64,000 nt of DNA from the NCBI RefSeq assembly GCF_001685355.1, contig NZ_CP016438.1, positions 9,734,001 to 9,798,000 of the forward strand. The letters are read 5' to 3'. Positions 34,422 to 47,044 of this stretch are shown here, in pieces (the stretch's first letter is position 1; each line of letters opens with the position of its first letter). The position numbers and the translations under genes are program-made. The DNA comes from Streptomyces lincolnensis (GTDB lineage Bacteria; Actinomycetota; Actinomycetes; Streptomycetales; Streptomycetaceae). Under the pieces are notes generated by a model. That model saw nothing but the letters and a program-made list of their open reading frames with translations, was not told where the DNA came from and ran no database searches.

Positions 34422-35756
34422 GTGGACACCGAAGACACCGGAGAGCTCGTGCTGCCCCGGTCGCGGCTGGCGAACGAGCGGCTGCACGCCCTGATCCCCG
34501 GCGGCACGCACACCTACGCCAAGGGCGACGACCAGTACCCCGAGAACCTGGCCCCGGTCATCAGCCACGGCCGCGGCGCCCACGTGTGGGACATCGACGG
34601 CAACCGGTACATCGAGTACGGCTCCGGCCTGCGCTCGGTCAGCCTCGGCCACGCCCACCCCCGCGTGACCGAGGCGGTGCGGCGGGAACTCGACCGCGGC
34701 AGCAACTTCGTCCGGCCGTCCATCCTGGAGGTCGAGGCCGCGGAACGCTTCCTGGCCACGGTGCCCACCGCCGAGATGGTGAAGTTCGCGAAGAACGGCT
34801 CCGACGCCACCACCGCCGCGGTACGCCTGGCCCGCGCCGCCACCGGGCGCCCGCGGGTGGCCCTGTGCGCCGACCATCCGTTCTTCTCCACCGACGACTG
34901 GTTCATCGGCACCACGCCGATGTCCGCCGGCATCCCGGCGTCCACCACCGATCTCACCGTGGCCTTCCCCTACGGCGACCTGGCCGCCACGGAGGACCTG
35001 CTCACCCGGCACCAGGGCGAGGTCGCCTGTCTGATCCTCGAACCCGCCACCTACACCGAGCCGCCGCCCGGATACCTCGCCGGCCTGCGGGAGCTGGCCG
35101 ACCGGCACGGGTGTGTCCTGATCTTCGACGAGATGATCACCGGCTTCCGTTGGTCGGAGGCGGGCGCCCAGGGCCTGTACGGCGTCGTCCCCGACCTCTC
35201 CACGTTCGGCAAGGCGCTGGGCAACGGATGCGCCGTCTCCGCGCTGGCCGGGCGCCGCGAGCTGATGGAACTCGGCGGGCTGCGCCACTCCGGCGAGCGG
35301 GTGTTCCTGCTGTCCACGACACACGGCGCGGAAACGCACTCCCTGGCAGCCGCGATGGCCGTGCAGACCACCTACACCGAGGAGGGCGTCACCGCGCGGC
35401 TGCACGCCCTCGGCGAGCGGCTGGCCGCCGGTGTCCGCGACGCCGCGGCGAGCATGGGCGTCGGCGACCATGTCGTCGTGCGGGGCCGGGCCAGCAACCT
35501 GGTCTTCGCCACCCTCGACGAGAACCGGCAGCCGTCCCAGCAGTACCGCACCCTGTTCCTGCGCCACTTGCTCGCGGGCGGGGTGCTGGCCCCGTCGTTC
35601 GTGGTGAGCGCCGCGCTCGACGACGCCGACATCGATCACACCGTCGACGTCGTGGCCCAGGCATGTGCGGTGTACCGGAAGGCACTGGACGCCGCCGACC
35701 CCACGCCCTGGCTGGCCGGGCGGCCGGTGAAGCCCGTGTTCCGCCGCCTGGCCTGA
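34422..35756 (+). CDS. Class III PLP-dependent aminotransferase, glutamate-1-semialdehyde aminomutase-like
   Basis: A 444-residue fold-type I PLP enzyme. YIEYGSGLRSVSLGHAHPRV, MVKFAKNGSDATTAAVRLAR, LIFDEMITGFRWSEAGAQG and the PLP lysine in STFGKALGNGCAVSALAG are family features. True HemL belongs to tetrapyrrole synthesis, but this gene ends a sugar-modification operon, as related enzymes do elsewhere; it may aminate or isomerise a keto sugar. GTG 34422 follows AGTTGAGGCCGC. It converges on the PAP2 gene with only seven bases between stops. Confidence 0.82.
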   Translation: MDTEDTGELVLPRSRLANERLHALIPGGTHTYAKGDDQYPENLAPVISHGRGAHVWDIDGNRYIEYGSGLRSVSLGHAHPRVTEAVRRELDRGSNFVRPSILEVEAAERFLATVPTAEMVKFAKNGSDATTAAVRLARAATGRPRVALCADHPFFSTDDWFIGTTPMSAGIPASTTDLTVAFPYGDLAATEDLLTRHQGEVACLILEPATYTEPPPGYLAGLRELADRHGCVLIFDEMITGFRWSEAGAQGLYGVVPDLSTFGKALGNGCAVSALAGRRELMELGGLRHSGERVFLLSTTHGAETHSLAAAMAVQTTYTEEGVTARLHALGERLAAGVRDAAASMGVGDHVVVRGRASNLVFATLDENRQPSQQYRTLFLRHLLAGGVLAPSFVVSAALDDADIDHTVDVVAQACAVYRKALDAADPTPWLAGRPVKPVFRRLA

Positions 35757-35763
35757 CGGGAGG

Positions 35764-36447
35764 TCAGAAGCGCTTCAGCCGGCCGGCGTCGGCCATTCGG
35801 TCGTCCAGCCGGTCGGCGGTCCGGTCGATCAGCCACGCGGTCGCCGGCACCACCGCCATTGCGGTGCACCAGCCGCCGAGGACGTCGGTGGGATAGTGCG
35901 CGCCCAGGGAGACCTGAGCCCAGCCCATGGCGGCGCCGGCGACCAGCGCCGCGGCGAGCACGAGGACCGTGCCGGCCGTCCTGCCGAGGCCGAGCCGGCC
36001 GGTCGCGAGCAGCGCCACCGCGAGGGCGACCGCGGTGACGAAGGCGGTGTGCCCGCTCGGGTAGGACAGGTTGCCCTCGCCGTGGATGGTGCGCCCCACC
36101 AGAGGCTTGAGCAGTGTCGTCGTCCCCACCGTCAGGCCGGCGCCGGCCACGACGAGCACCGCCGCGCGAGGACTCCGAAGCAGCAGACAGCCCGTCACGG
36201 CGGCCACGACCAGCAGCGCCGCTCCGACGGGTTCCCCCCAGAAGTCCGTGGCCAGAGCGATGTCCCGCCACGGCGACCGCACATCCTCGACCGTCGGCTG
36301 AAGCCACCCGTCCACCCGGCCTGGCTTGCCGCCGTCGGCATACAGGACCCCGAGCACGAGGACCACCAGCGCGGCGAGAACCGCGGCCAGCCCGAGCCAC
36401 CCGCGCGGCGGAGCAGGCAGCACCGCGCGTCCCGGCCGGCCGGTCAC
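35764..36447 (-). CDS. PAP2-superfamily membrane phosphatase
   Basis: A 227-residue membrane protein with about six hydrophobic segments. The three PAP2 motifs are in order: KPLVGRTIHGEGNLS (motif 1), YPSGHTAFVTA (motif 2) and SLGAHYPTDVLGG (motif 3). The family dephosphorylates lipid phosphates. Beside a glycan locus, recycling of undecaprenyl pyrophosphate is a reasonable role, not proven. GTG 36447 was chosen because GGAGGACGT precedes it; the upstream frame extension is low-complexity. Confidence 0.82.
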   Translation of the reverse strand: MTGRPGRAVLPAPPRGWLGLAAVLAALVVLVLGVLYADGGKPGRVDGWLQPTVEDVRSPWRDIALATDFWGEPVGAALLVVAAVTGCLLLRSPRAAVLVVAGAGLTVGTTTLLKPLVGRTIHGEGNLSYPSGHTAFVTAVALAVALLATGRLGLGRTAGTVLVLAAALVAGAAMGWAQVSLGAHYPTDVLGGWCTAMAVVPATAWLIDRTADRLDDRMADAGRLKRF

Positions 36448-36854
36448 ACGTCCTCCGCGTCCGGTCGACCGGCGGCAGGGGCAAGCATGAAGGGGGCTGG
36501 GCCGACGCCCAGTTGCTCCCCGGCCGGGCGATCCAACACGAGCCCCCCTGTCGTGCCTGCACAGCCCCAACTCGCCGACACGGCCGTCACCTTGGCCATG
36601 GGCATCGGGTTCAGCCTTCACTTGTCACCCTAACCAACCCCGCGCGCCTCGCGCAGGCGATGGCACGGAGATCCGATTCCCCGTCTCCCGCTGCCTGGTG
36701 TCGGGGTCCCGCAACAGATGTCACTGGCGCGTCACAGCCCGCCCGGGCCCCACAACCCCCGCCGGGACCGCCGGGTCGAACCACGCGTCGGACCGGACCA
36801 GCCGACTGACACAGCATCACCATCGATCATCAACGTCCCACGGGGGGAACAGAT
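36448..36854 (+). other. Divergent promoter region between PAP2 and FG-GAP genes
   Basis: No gene was recognised. The region must contain promoters for both divergent genes; the right end carries CACGGGGGGAACAGAT, the ribosome binding site of the FG-GAP gene. Confidence 0.6.
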
Positions 36855-38368
36855 ATGAGCATCGCCGCGCGCACCGCCCGACGCACCACAGGCTCGGCCG
36901 CCGTCACCGCGGCGTCCTTCCTGCTGCTGGCGGGAGCGGGCATCCTGGCCGCCCCCGCCGCGTTCGCGGGCATTCCGGGCGCCTCGTCCGCCGTCGACCG
37001 CAACGACGACTTCAACGGCGACGGCTACGCCGATCTGCTCACCGGTGCCCCGGAGGGCGCCGTCGACGGCAAGGAGGGCGCCGGGTACGTCACCGTCCAG
37101 TACGGAGCGCCGAACGGCATCGGCACCGGCACCACGGTGCCCAAGGGCCGGGTCCAGGTGGTCAGCCAGTCGACCAAGGGTGTGCCCGGTACCTCCGAGG
37201 CGGGGGACCGTTTCGGGCAGGCGGTCGCCACCGGTGACCTGGACGGTGACGGCTACGACGACGCCGTCGTCGGCGTGCCCGGCGAGGACGAGGGCGCCGT
37301 CGAGGACGCGGGCCGGGTGACCGTCCTGTACGGCTCCAAGGCGGGTCTCGGCGCCGAGAACACCGTGACGGTCACCGCCGCCGAGCCCACCGCCGGCGCC
37401 CGGTTCGGCCTCGCGGTGGCGGCGGCCCGGTTCTCCGGTGACATCGACGCCGACCAGATGGTCGTCCTGGACCAGAAGACGGGCCTGAACGTCTTCACCT
37501 ACCACGCGGGCGTCCTCCGGCAGGTCGGCACACCGCAGTCCACCGGTCACGCCGTCCAGGGCGCCTACCTGACCACCGGCGACTACGACAGCGACGGCCT
37601 CGCCGACCTCGTCGTGTCCGGCTACAGCCCCGACGACGACTACACCAAGGGCTGGTCCGCCTACTACGCGGGCGGGACGGAGGGCCTCGGTCACCGGCGC
37701 GACCTGCGCGGCGGCCTGGGCACGGCCTCCGGTGACATCAACGGCGACGGCTACGACGACCTCGTGGTGGGCCAGCTCAGCGCCGTGGACGACACCGCCG
37801 GAGCCGCCGACGCGCCCGGTGGCCTGGTCGGCGTCTACTACGGCGGCGAGGACGGCCCGGCCGGCACCGAAGGCCCCGGCACCGCCCCCGAGTGGTGGTC
37901 GCAGAACTCCCCGGGCGTGCCCGGCAGCGCCGAGCCGGACGACGCCTGGGGCAACGACCTGTCCGTGGCCGACGTCGACGCCGACGGCTACGCGGACGTG
38001 GCCGTCGGTGCGCCCGGCGAGGACGTGGGCTCCGCCGCCGACGCCGGCGCGGTGTGGCTGCTGCGCGGCTCGCCGACCGGCCTGACCGCCACCGGGGCCC
38101 AGTCCTTCGACCAGAACACCCCGGCATCCCCGGGAGCGCGGAGACCGGCGACGGGTGGGGTGCCCAGGTGCGGCTGGTGGACACCGACGGTGGCGGCTGG
38201 CGCGAGCTGGTGGCCGCCGCACCCGAGGAGAACGCGGGTGACGGCGGGGTGTGGGTGCTGCCCGCGAGCGGGAACGGACTGCTCGCGGACGGCTCCTGGA
38301 CGTACGGCGCCGCCGCCCTCGGTGGCAGCGCCCACGGCGCCCGCTTCGGCGCCGTGATCGACGAGTAG
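36855..38368 (+). pseudogene. Secreted FG-GAP repeat (integrin-like beta-propeller) protein with a 1-nt frameshift
   Basis: A signal peptide (residues 1-38, ending APAAFA) is followed by calcium-loop repeats DFNGDGYADLLTGAP, DLDGDGYDDAVVGVPGED, DINGDGYDDLVVGQ and DVDADGYADVAVGAPGED: a seven-bladed beta-propeller for adhesion or ligand binding. The first frame ends at 38357 with a tail unlike the family. The proper ending (GSAETGDGWGAQVRLVDTDG to ARFGAVIDE, stop at 38368) is in the next frame. Adding one G near 38121-38126 (ACCCCGGCATC to ACCCCGGGCATC) restores DQNTPGIPGSAETGDGWG. It is either a recent mutation or a base-calling error in a G/C run; in the latter case the gene is intact. Confidence 0.8.
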
Positions 38369-38389
38369 CCGACGCGGGACACGGACCGC

Positions 38390-39412
38390 CTACCCGCACG
38401 GGCCGGCGGCCGTGGCCCTCGGCACGGTCGCCCCGCTGCCGGACAGCAGACTGTGGGCCAGCGGTGTCGCCGAGTGCTCGACATGTTTGCCGTCCCGGCG
38501 GCTGACGAGGAGTCCCGCCCCGCGCAGGACACCGATCTGATAGCTCGCGCTGGCCGGTGCCAGTCCGAGGGTCTGTGCCACCTCGGTGGTGGTACGCGTG
38601 CGGTGACCCGCCACGTCGGCGAGAACCGCGCTCCTCGTCCGGCCCAGCAGCCGTTCGAGCCCTTCCTCACCGGCCGGCGCGATGTCGAACGGCTGCTTCG
38701 CGACGGGATAGACGAGGACCGGGTCGAGGCCGGGGTCGGCCGGGGCCGTGGGTCTGCGCCAGCAGAAGTACGACGGCACGAGCGTCAGCCCGCGGCCGTC
38801 CAGGCGCAACTCCCGCTCGATGGGATAGTCCACGTCGAGATACGGCGGGTTCCATCGGGCGAACGGGTGCAGGCCCTTCAGAAGAGCCGAGGTCCCTCCG
38901 TCGAGCAGGGTCTGCGTGCGGACCGCGATGTCGTCGTCCACTGCCGACCGCACCTGCCGCCAGTACGGTTCCAGCAGCGTCCGGAACGAGTCCCGCAAGG
39001 AGTCCGCGACGAGCGCGAGGGAGGCGGTGGCCCGTTCGTGCGGACCTCGGATCCATCCCGGTAACGGTCTCGAATCGGCGAGCCGGGTCAGTTCTCCGAC
39101 CAGCCGGTCACGGGGCGTCGCCCGCACTTGGTCCAGTGCCGCGTCCAGGTACTCACCCGTGACCGGAGGCGTCAGGAAGTCGGGGATGTAGCCCGCGGCC
39201 GGGATGACGGTGCGCAGTGTGCGCAGGGCGTCGGAGGCGTGGTCGTCCCGCGACAGCCGGCGGGTGGTCGCCTGGCGCCAGTGTCCGAACTCCAACGGCC
39301 CCTGGTACGTCTGAAGGCGGCAGACGGCGCACATCAACTCCCACAGCGGATCGGGCTGCCGAGCCAGGCGCACGTTCTCAAGATCGCGCCATCCGAAGTG
39401 GATGCGAAGCAA
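38390..39412 (-). CDS. ArsR/winged-helix transcriptional regulator
   Basis: A 340-residue protein. The winged helix is C-terminal, around residues 255-325: LLGRTRSAVLADVAGHRTRT, then EVAQTLGLAPASASYQIGVL and LLVSRRDGKHVEHS. The N-terminal 240 residues (HFGWRDLENVRLARQPDPLW) are a sensor-like region found in Streptomyces regulators of this layout, with no known ligand. TTG 39412 is well supported by GGAGGCGCCAC directly upstream. It is divergent from the LysR gene, with 179 bases shared as promoter region. Confidence 0.8.
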   Translation of the reverse strand: MLRIHFGWRDLENVRLARQPDPLWELMCAVCRLQTYQGPLEFGHWRQATTRRLSRDDHASDALRTLRTVIPAAGYIPDFLTPPVTGEYLDAALDQVRATPRDRLVGELTRLADSRPLPGWIRGPHERATASLALVADSLRDSFRTLLEPYWRQVRSAVDDDIAVRTQTLLDGGTSALLKGLHPFARWNPPYLDVDYPIERELRLDGRGLTLVPSYFCWRRPTAPADPGLDPVLVYPVAKQPFDIAPAGEEGLERLLGRTRSAVLADVAGHRTRTTTEVAQTLGLAPASASYQIGVLRGAGLLVSRRDGKHVEHSATPLAHSLLSGSGATVPRATAAGPCG

Positions 39413-39591
39413 GTGGCGCCTCCATTACGGCGGTTCCGCCTCGTGGACGGCCCCGGGGCGGGGGCGCACCGGATGCCGACGTGGCCGTTATGCCCGCTGT
39501 CGGAACAACTCCCTTGATCCTGACGGATCGTGTCCGGGCGGAACAGTAGAGATCGAGAGAGGATCCCCACCATGCCGATAGCTTTTCCACT

Positions 39592-40518
39592 ATGAGTCCT
39601 GGTCGCGGCACCGGTGGCACACGAGAGCCGAGCCTGCACCAGCTCCGGCTCTACCTCGTCCTCGCCCAGGAACTCCACTTCGGTCGGGCGGCGGCACGCG
39701 TCTATGTCACCCAGCCCACCTTCAGCCAGCAGATCAGGTCGCTGGAACAGCGGCTCGGCGTCACACTCGTCGAGCGCGGTGGCCGGGGAGTGCGGCTCAC
39801 CGCGGCCGGTCAGGCCCTCGCCGAGGAGGCCAGGTCGGTGGTCGACGCCATGGCCCGATTACGGCAGACCGCCGACCGCCACGTCGGCACGGCGCGTGGG
39901 CGCCTGCGTCTGGGCAGCCTCGGCGCGGAGGCCGCCATGCCCCATGCCCAGACCGTCCTCGCCCACCTCCGCGACCGGCACCCCGACCTGGAGATCGAGG
40001 TCCGCAACCTCACCTTCGTCGACATGTTCAGCACCCTGCTCACCGGGGAGGTCGACGCCGCGTTCCTGCGCGGCCCCCTGCCGGGCGGGATCCAGTCCCT
40101 GCACCTGCACACCGAGACACGGGTGGTGTGCCTGCCCGCCGACGACCCGCTCGCCGGCCGGGACACCGTCACCCTCGCCCACCTCGCCGACCGCGCGGTC
40201 GTCGACATGCCCCCGGAAGTGCCCCGTGCGTGGTGGGACCACCTCACCGTCAACCCGCGCCCCGACGGCACACCGGTCCGCTTCGGTCCGGTCGTGAGGG
40301 ACACCGAGGCCATGGTCCTCGCCGTCACCCAGAAACAGGCGATCACCTTCCTGCCCTCCGCGGCCCGTCACCTCTACCCGCGCGCCGGCATCACCTACGT
40401 CGACTGCTCCGAACTGGGGGTGTCCACGGCCGAACTCGCCTGGCTCCCCGACAACCGCGACAGCCCGGCCGTGACCGCTCTGCGCGAGGCGGCCCACCGG
40501 ACCCTTCGGCAGGCATAG
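39592..40518 (+). CDS. LysR-family transcriptional regulator
   Basis: A 308-residue LTTR. The N-terminal helix-turn-helix reads [20 protein letters not shown] and [20 protein letters not shown]. The substrate-binding domain follows from residue about 100 ([15 protein letters not shown]). Located directly before betA on the same strand, it may control choline oxidation or its divergent neighbour. A TTA codon at 39859-39861 makes its translation likely bldA-dependent. ATG 39592 sits within ATAGCTTTTCCACTAT, an inverted repeat that could be an autoregulatory site. No strong ribosome binding site is seen, so the start could be a little later. Confidence 0.85.
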   Translation: MSPGRGTGGTREPSLHQLRLYLVLAQELHFGRAAARVYVTQPTFSQQIRSLEQRLGVTLVERGGRGVRLTAAGQALAEEARSVVDAMARLRQTADRHVGTARGRLRLGSLGAEAAMPHAQTVLAHLRDRHPDLEIEVRNLTFVDMFSTLLTGEVDAAFLRGPLPGGIQSLHLHTETRVVCLPADDPLAGRDTVTLAHLADRAVVDMPPEVPRAWWDHLTVNPRPDGTPVRFGPVVRDTEAMVLAVTQKQAITFLPSAARHLYPRAGITYVDCSELGVSTAELAWLPDNRDSPAVTALREAAHRTLRQA

Positions 40519-40545
40519 AGCACGGACCCCGACCTCTGGAGTTGC

Positions 40546-40557
40546 GTTGCGCGCAAC
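40546..40557 (+). promoter_or_regulatory. Palindromic operator candidate upstream of betA
   Basis: GTTGCGCGCAAC is a perfect 12-bp palindrome 67 bases before betA, set in GAGTTGCGTTGCGCGCAACCTG. A near-identical context (GAGTTGCGCAACCTG) lies before the dehydrogenase gene at 50941. Probable site of a shared regulator. Confidence 0.6.
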
Positions 40558-40624
40558 CTGGTGCGCATGGTGCTACCGGTCTACGATGCCTGGCGTATCT
40601 GTGGCGCGAGCGAGACGAGGCACC

Positions 40625-42277
40625 ATGGCTTCCCAGCAGTACGACTTCGTCATCGTCGGCGGTGGTTCGGCCGGCAGTGCACTGGCGAACAGACTCTCCG
40701 CGGATCCCGACAACCGGGTGCTGGTCCTGGAGGCGGGCCGGTCCGACTATCCCTGGGACGTGTTCATCCACATGCCCGCGGCGCTGACGTATCCGATCGG
40801 CAGCCGGTTCTACGACTGGAAGTACGAGTCCGAGCCCGAGCCCCACATGGGCGGCCGGCGTGTCTACCACGCCCGCGGCAAGGTGCTCGGCGGCTCCAGC
40901 AGCATCAACGGCATGATCTTCCAGCGCGGCAACCCCATGGACTACGAGCGCTGGGCGGCCGACGCGGGCATGGAGAGCTGGGACTACGCGCACTGTCTGC
41001 CCTACTTCCGGCGCATGGAGAACTGCCTGGCGGCCGATCCGGACGACGAGTTCCGCGGCCACGACGGCCCCCTCGTCCTGGAGCGCGGCCCGGCCACCAA
41101 CCCGCTCTTCGGTGCCTTCCTCAAGGCCGCCGAGGAGGCGGGCTACGCGCCGACGGACGACGTCAACGGCTACCGTCAGGAGGGCTTCGCCCAGTTCGAC
41201 CGCAACGTCCACCGCGGCCGCCGCCTGTCGGCGTCGAAGGCCTACCTCAAGCCCGCCATGAAGCGGCCGAACCTCACCGTCACCACGCGCGCCCTCGTCA
41301 CCCGCGTCCTGTTCGAGGGCAAGCGCGCCGTCGGCGTCGAGTACCGGCGCGGCCGGGGACCGGCCCAGAGGGTACGGGCCGGGGAGGTCATCCTGTGCGG
41401 CGGCGCGATCAACTCCCCGCAACTGCTCCAGCTCTCCGGCGTCGGCAACGCCGAGGAGCTGACCACCCTCGGCGTCGACGTCGTGCACGACCTGCCGGGC
41501 GTCGGCGAGAACATGCAGGACCACCTGGAGGTCTACGTCCAGTACGCCTGCAGGCAACCCGTGTCCATGCAGCCGTACATGGCGAAGTGGCGGGCCCCCT
41601 TCATCGGCCTCCAGTGGCTCTTCCGCACCGGCCCGGCCGCCACCAACCACTTCGAGGCCGGCGGCTTCGCGCGCAGCAACGAGGACGTCGACTACCCCAA
41701 CCTGATGTTCCACTTCCTGCCCGTCGCGGTCCGCTACGACGGCTCCTCACCCTCCGGCGGCCACGGCTACCAGGTGCACGTCGGCCCCATGTACTCCGAC
41801 GCCCTCGGCTCGGTGAAGATCAGGAGCAGGGATCCGCGGGTGCACCCGGCGCTCCGCTTCAACTACCTCTCCACCGAACAGGACCGCCGTGAATGGGTCG
41901 AGGCGATCCGGGTGGCCCGCAGGATCCTCGAACAGCCCGCGCTCGCCCCCTACAACGACGGGGAGATCTCACCCGGGCCGACGGTGGCGACGGACGAGGA
42001 GATCCTCGCCTGGGTCGCCAAGGAGGGCGAGACCGCCCTGCACCCGTCCTGCACCTGCAAGATGGGCACCGACGACCTGTCCGTCGTCGACCCCGCCAGC
42101 ATGCGCGTGCACGGTCTGGACGGCCTGCGCGTGGTGGACGCCTCCGTCATGCCCTACGTCACCAACGGCAACATCTACGCACCTGTCATGATGATCGCGG
42201 AGAAGGCCGCCGACCTGATTCTCGGCAAGGAACCGCTCGCGCCGTCGAAAGCCGCGTACTACCGCCACGGCGGCTGA
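40625..42277 (+). CDS. betA: Choline dehydrogenase / GMC oxidoreductase
   Basis: A 550-residue FAD enzyme of the GMC family. The ADP-binding motif is [17 protein letters not shown] at the N-terminus. [20 protein letters not shown] is GMC signature 1 and [20 protein letters not shown] signature 2. The active-site histidine lies in [11 protein letters not shown], and [20 protein letters not shown] ends the FAD domain. It should oxidise choline to betaine aldehyde, handing on to the next gene. The neighbouring betaine aldehyde dehydrogenase and betaine transporter support choline as substrate. ATG 40625 follows GACGAGGCACC. Confidence 0.85.
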   Translation: MASQQYDFVIVGGGSAGSALANRLSADPDNRVLVLEAGRSDYPWDVFIHMPAALTYPIGSRFYDWKYESEPEPHMGGRRVYHARGKVLGGSSSINGMIFQRGNPMDYERWAADAGMESWDYAHCLPYFRRMENCLAADPDDEFRGHDGPLVLERGPATNPLFGAFLKAAEEAGYAPTDDVNGYRQEGFAQFDRNVHRGRRLSASKAYLKPAMKRPNLTVTTRALVTRVLFEGKRAVGVEYRRGRGPAQRVRAGEVILCGGAINSPQLLQLSGVGNAEELTTLGVDVVHDLPGVGENMQDHLEVYVQYACRQPVSMQPYMAKWRAPFIGLQWLFRTGPAATNHFEAGGFARSNEDVDYPNLMFHFLPVAVRYDGSSPSGGHGYQVHVGPMYSDALGSVKIRSRDPRVHPALRFNYLSTEQDRREWVEAIRVARRILEQPALAPYNDGEISPGPTVATDEEILAWVAKEGETALHPSCTCKMGTDDLSVVDPASMRVHGLDGLRVVDASVMPYVTNGNIYAPVMMIAEKAADLILGKEPLAPSKAAYYRHGG

Positions 42278-42421
42278 ACGCTCGTCGTATACAACAGGGG
42301 GGCGTCCGGGACGTCGTCCGTGGTCGGGGGAGTGCCCGCCTGGTCGAATCGTCATCCGCCAACCCCTTGACGTGGGTCCGGCCATTCGCCAGGGTGTTCC
42401 ACCACAAGCAATCGGGTGCAC

Positions 42422-42431
42422 GATGCGCAAC
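42422..42431 (+). promoter_or_regulatory. Operator-like half-palindrome before betB
   Basis: GATGCGCAAC matches the GTTGCGCAAC site before the dehydrogenase gene at 9 of 10 bases. It lies 25 bases before the chosen betB start, which suggests separate control of betB and disfavors the longer frame starting at ATG 42423. Confidence 0.4.
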
Positions 42432-42455
42432 GACTTCGTTCGAAAGGCTCGGCGC

Positions 42456-45030
<2,575 letters not shown>

Positions 45031-45031
<1 letters not shown>

Positions 45032-47031
45032 TGACCGTCGTCATGGAGAAACCCGGGAAGACGGAGTCGGCGCGACCCGCCGCTCCGGTCAAAGAAGCGC
45101 GCAGGCCGAGCCGGTTCATGATGGTGGCCGGGATCGTCGTCCTGTGGCTGGTGCTGTTCGCCGTACTGCGCGGGAAACAGACCCTGGCCCTGGCCGCGGC
45201 GGACCTGACCGACCTGCACCGGTGGTTCAACGACGTCAACGACTCCATCGGCGCCAACCGCAACTCCAACCCGCTCTTCCTGTACTTCTTCAACGAGATC
45301 CGCCTGGTCATCGACACCCTGGTGACCTTCGTCCAGGAGCTGATCTCCCAGCCCTCGGGCGACCGCCCCCTGCCGCAGATCGGCTGGCTCGGAGTCGTCG
45401 GCATCGCCGGCTATGTCTCCTGGGCCGTGGGCAACTGGCGGGTCGCCCTGCTGGCGGTGGCCGGTTTCACCTTCCTGGGCCTTCAGGGCCTGTGGCAGGA
45501 GAGCATGGACACCCTGGCGCTGACCCTCACGGCCGTCTTCGTGGCGCTGCTGTTTGCGATCCCGATCGGGGTGTGGGCCGGGCTGTCGGACCGGTTCAAC
45601 CGGATCGTCACGCCCTTCCTGGACTTCATGCAGACGATGCCGACCTTCGTCTACCTGGCACCGCTGACCCTGTTCTTCCTCATCGGCGGCGCCTCCGCCA
45701 CCATTGCCACCGCGATCTACGCGGCCCCGCCGACCATCCGCATCACCGCGCACGCCATCCGCAACGTCTCCAGGACGACGGTCGAGGCGGCCGACTCCCT
45801 CGGCGCCACCCGCCGCCAGTCGCTGCTGAAGGTCCTGCTGCCGATGTCCAAGCGGACCGTGGTGATGGGCGTCAACCAGACCATCATGGCCGCCCTGGCC
45901 ATGGTGACCATCGCGGCTCTGATCAACGCGCCGGGCCTCGGCGTGGTCGTCCTGCAGGCGCTGCAGTCGCTCGACGTCGGCACGGCCTTCAACGCGGGCC
46001 TCGCCATCGTGGTCATGGCGATCGTCCTGGACCGGGTGACCACCGCGGCCGCCGCCCGCGAGGAGAACGCGCGGCGCTCCAATAACCGCCTCCTGAAGTG
46101 GCGGCGGCCGCTGCTGGGCGCCGGTGCGGCCGTCACAGCGGTCCTGGTCTATCTGTCGCACACCTTCCTGTGGGCGGCCGACTTCCCCGGTGACGGCACG
46201 GTCGGCAGCCACATCGCGAGCGCGGCGGACAGCGCGACCAACTGGGCGCAGGACAGCCTCTCGGGCGTCACCAACGCCATCCGTGACGTCATCACCAACG
46301 GTCTGCTCAACCCGTTCCAGACGCTGGTCACCGACTCCCCGTGGTGGCTCGTCGGCGCGGTGCTGGTGGCGCTGAGCGTGGTGCTCGGCGGCTGGAAGTC
46401 AGGGGTCACCACGGCCGTGTGCCTGGGCCTGCTGGTCGGCACCGGTCTGTGGTCGGACGCCATGACCACCCTGGCCTCGACGCTCGTCGCAACGGTCCTG
46501 GTGATGGCGCTCGGCATCGTCTTCGGGGTGTGGATGGGGCGGAGCATGATGGTGGACCGGCTGATCCGGCCCACCCTGGACGCCGCCCAGGTCATGCCGC
46601 CCTTCGTCTACCTCGTGCCGTTCCTCGCGCTGTTCGGCCCCACCCGCTTCACGGCCATCGTCGCCGCGATCGTCTACGGGGCCCCGGTCGCCATGAAGAT
46701 CATCGCGGACGGGATCCGGGCGGTGCCCGAGACCACCGTGGAGGCGGCGACCTCCGCCGGGTGCAACACCTGGCAGATCATCACCAAGGTTCAACTGCCG
46801 ATGTCACGCAGTGCTCTGACGCTTGCGACCAACCAGGGCCTGATCTACGTGCTGTCGATGGTTGTTGTGGGCGGCCTGGTAGGTGCGGGCGCCCTCGGCT
46901 ACGACGTCGTGGCCGGATTCTCACGGGGGGAGCTGTACGGGAAGGGGCTTGCCGCGGGTCTGGCCATCGTCCTTCTCGGAGTCATGTTCGACCGGATCAC
47001 TCAGGCCGCGGCGCGCCGCGCCACCGCTTAA
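45031..47031 (+). CDS. Glycine betaine ABC transporter permease, tandem-domain fusion
   Basis: A 666-residue membrane protein with two complete binding-protein-dependent permease modules. The first has TLALTLTAVFVALLFAIPIG, then AADSLGATRRQSLLKVLLPM (EAA loop). The second has TLASTLVATVLVMALGIVFG and EAATSAGCNTWQIITKVQLP. Usual ProW proteins have one module and dimerise; here both halves are in one chain. About twelve hydrophobic segments are visible, with a polar loop around residues 385-425 between modules. ATG 45031 overlaps the previous TGA by one base (TGATG). Confidence 0.88.
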
Positions 47032-47044
47032 GGAGCACGACACC

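Noticed and set aside
34422..35756. Naming the PLP enzyme hemL
   Set aside because: The family fits, but the position at the end of a sugar-modification operon argues against a tetrapyrrole role.
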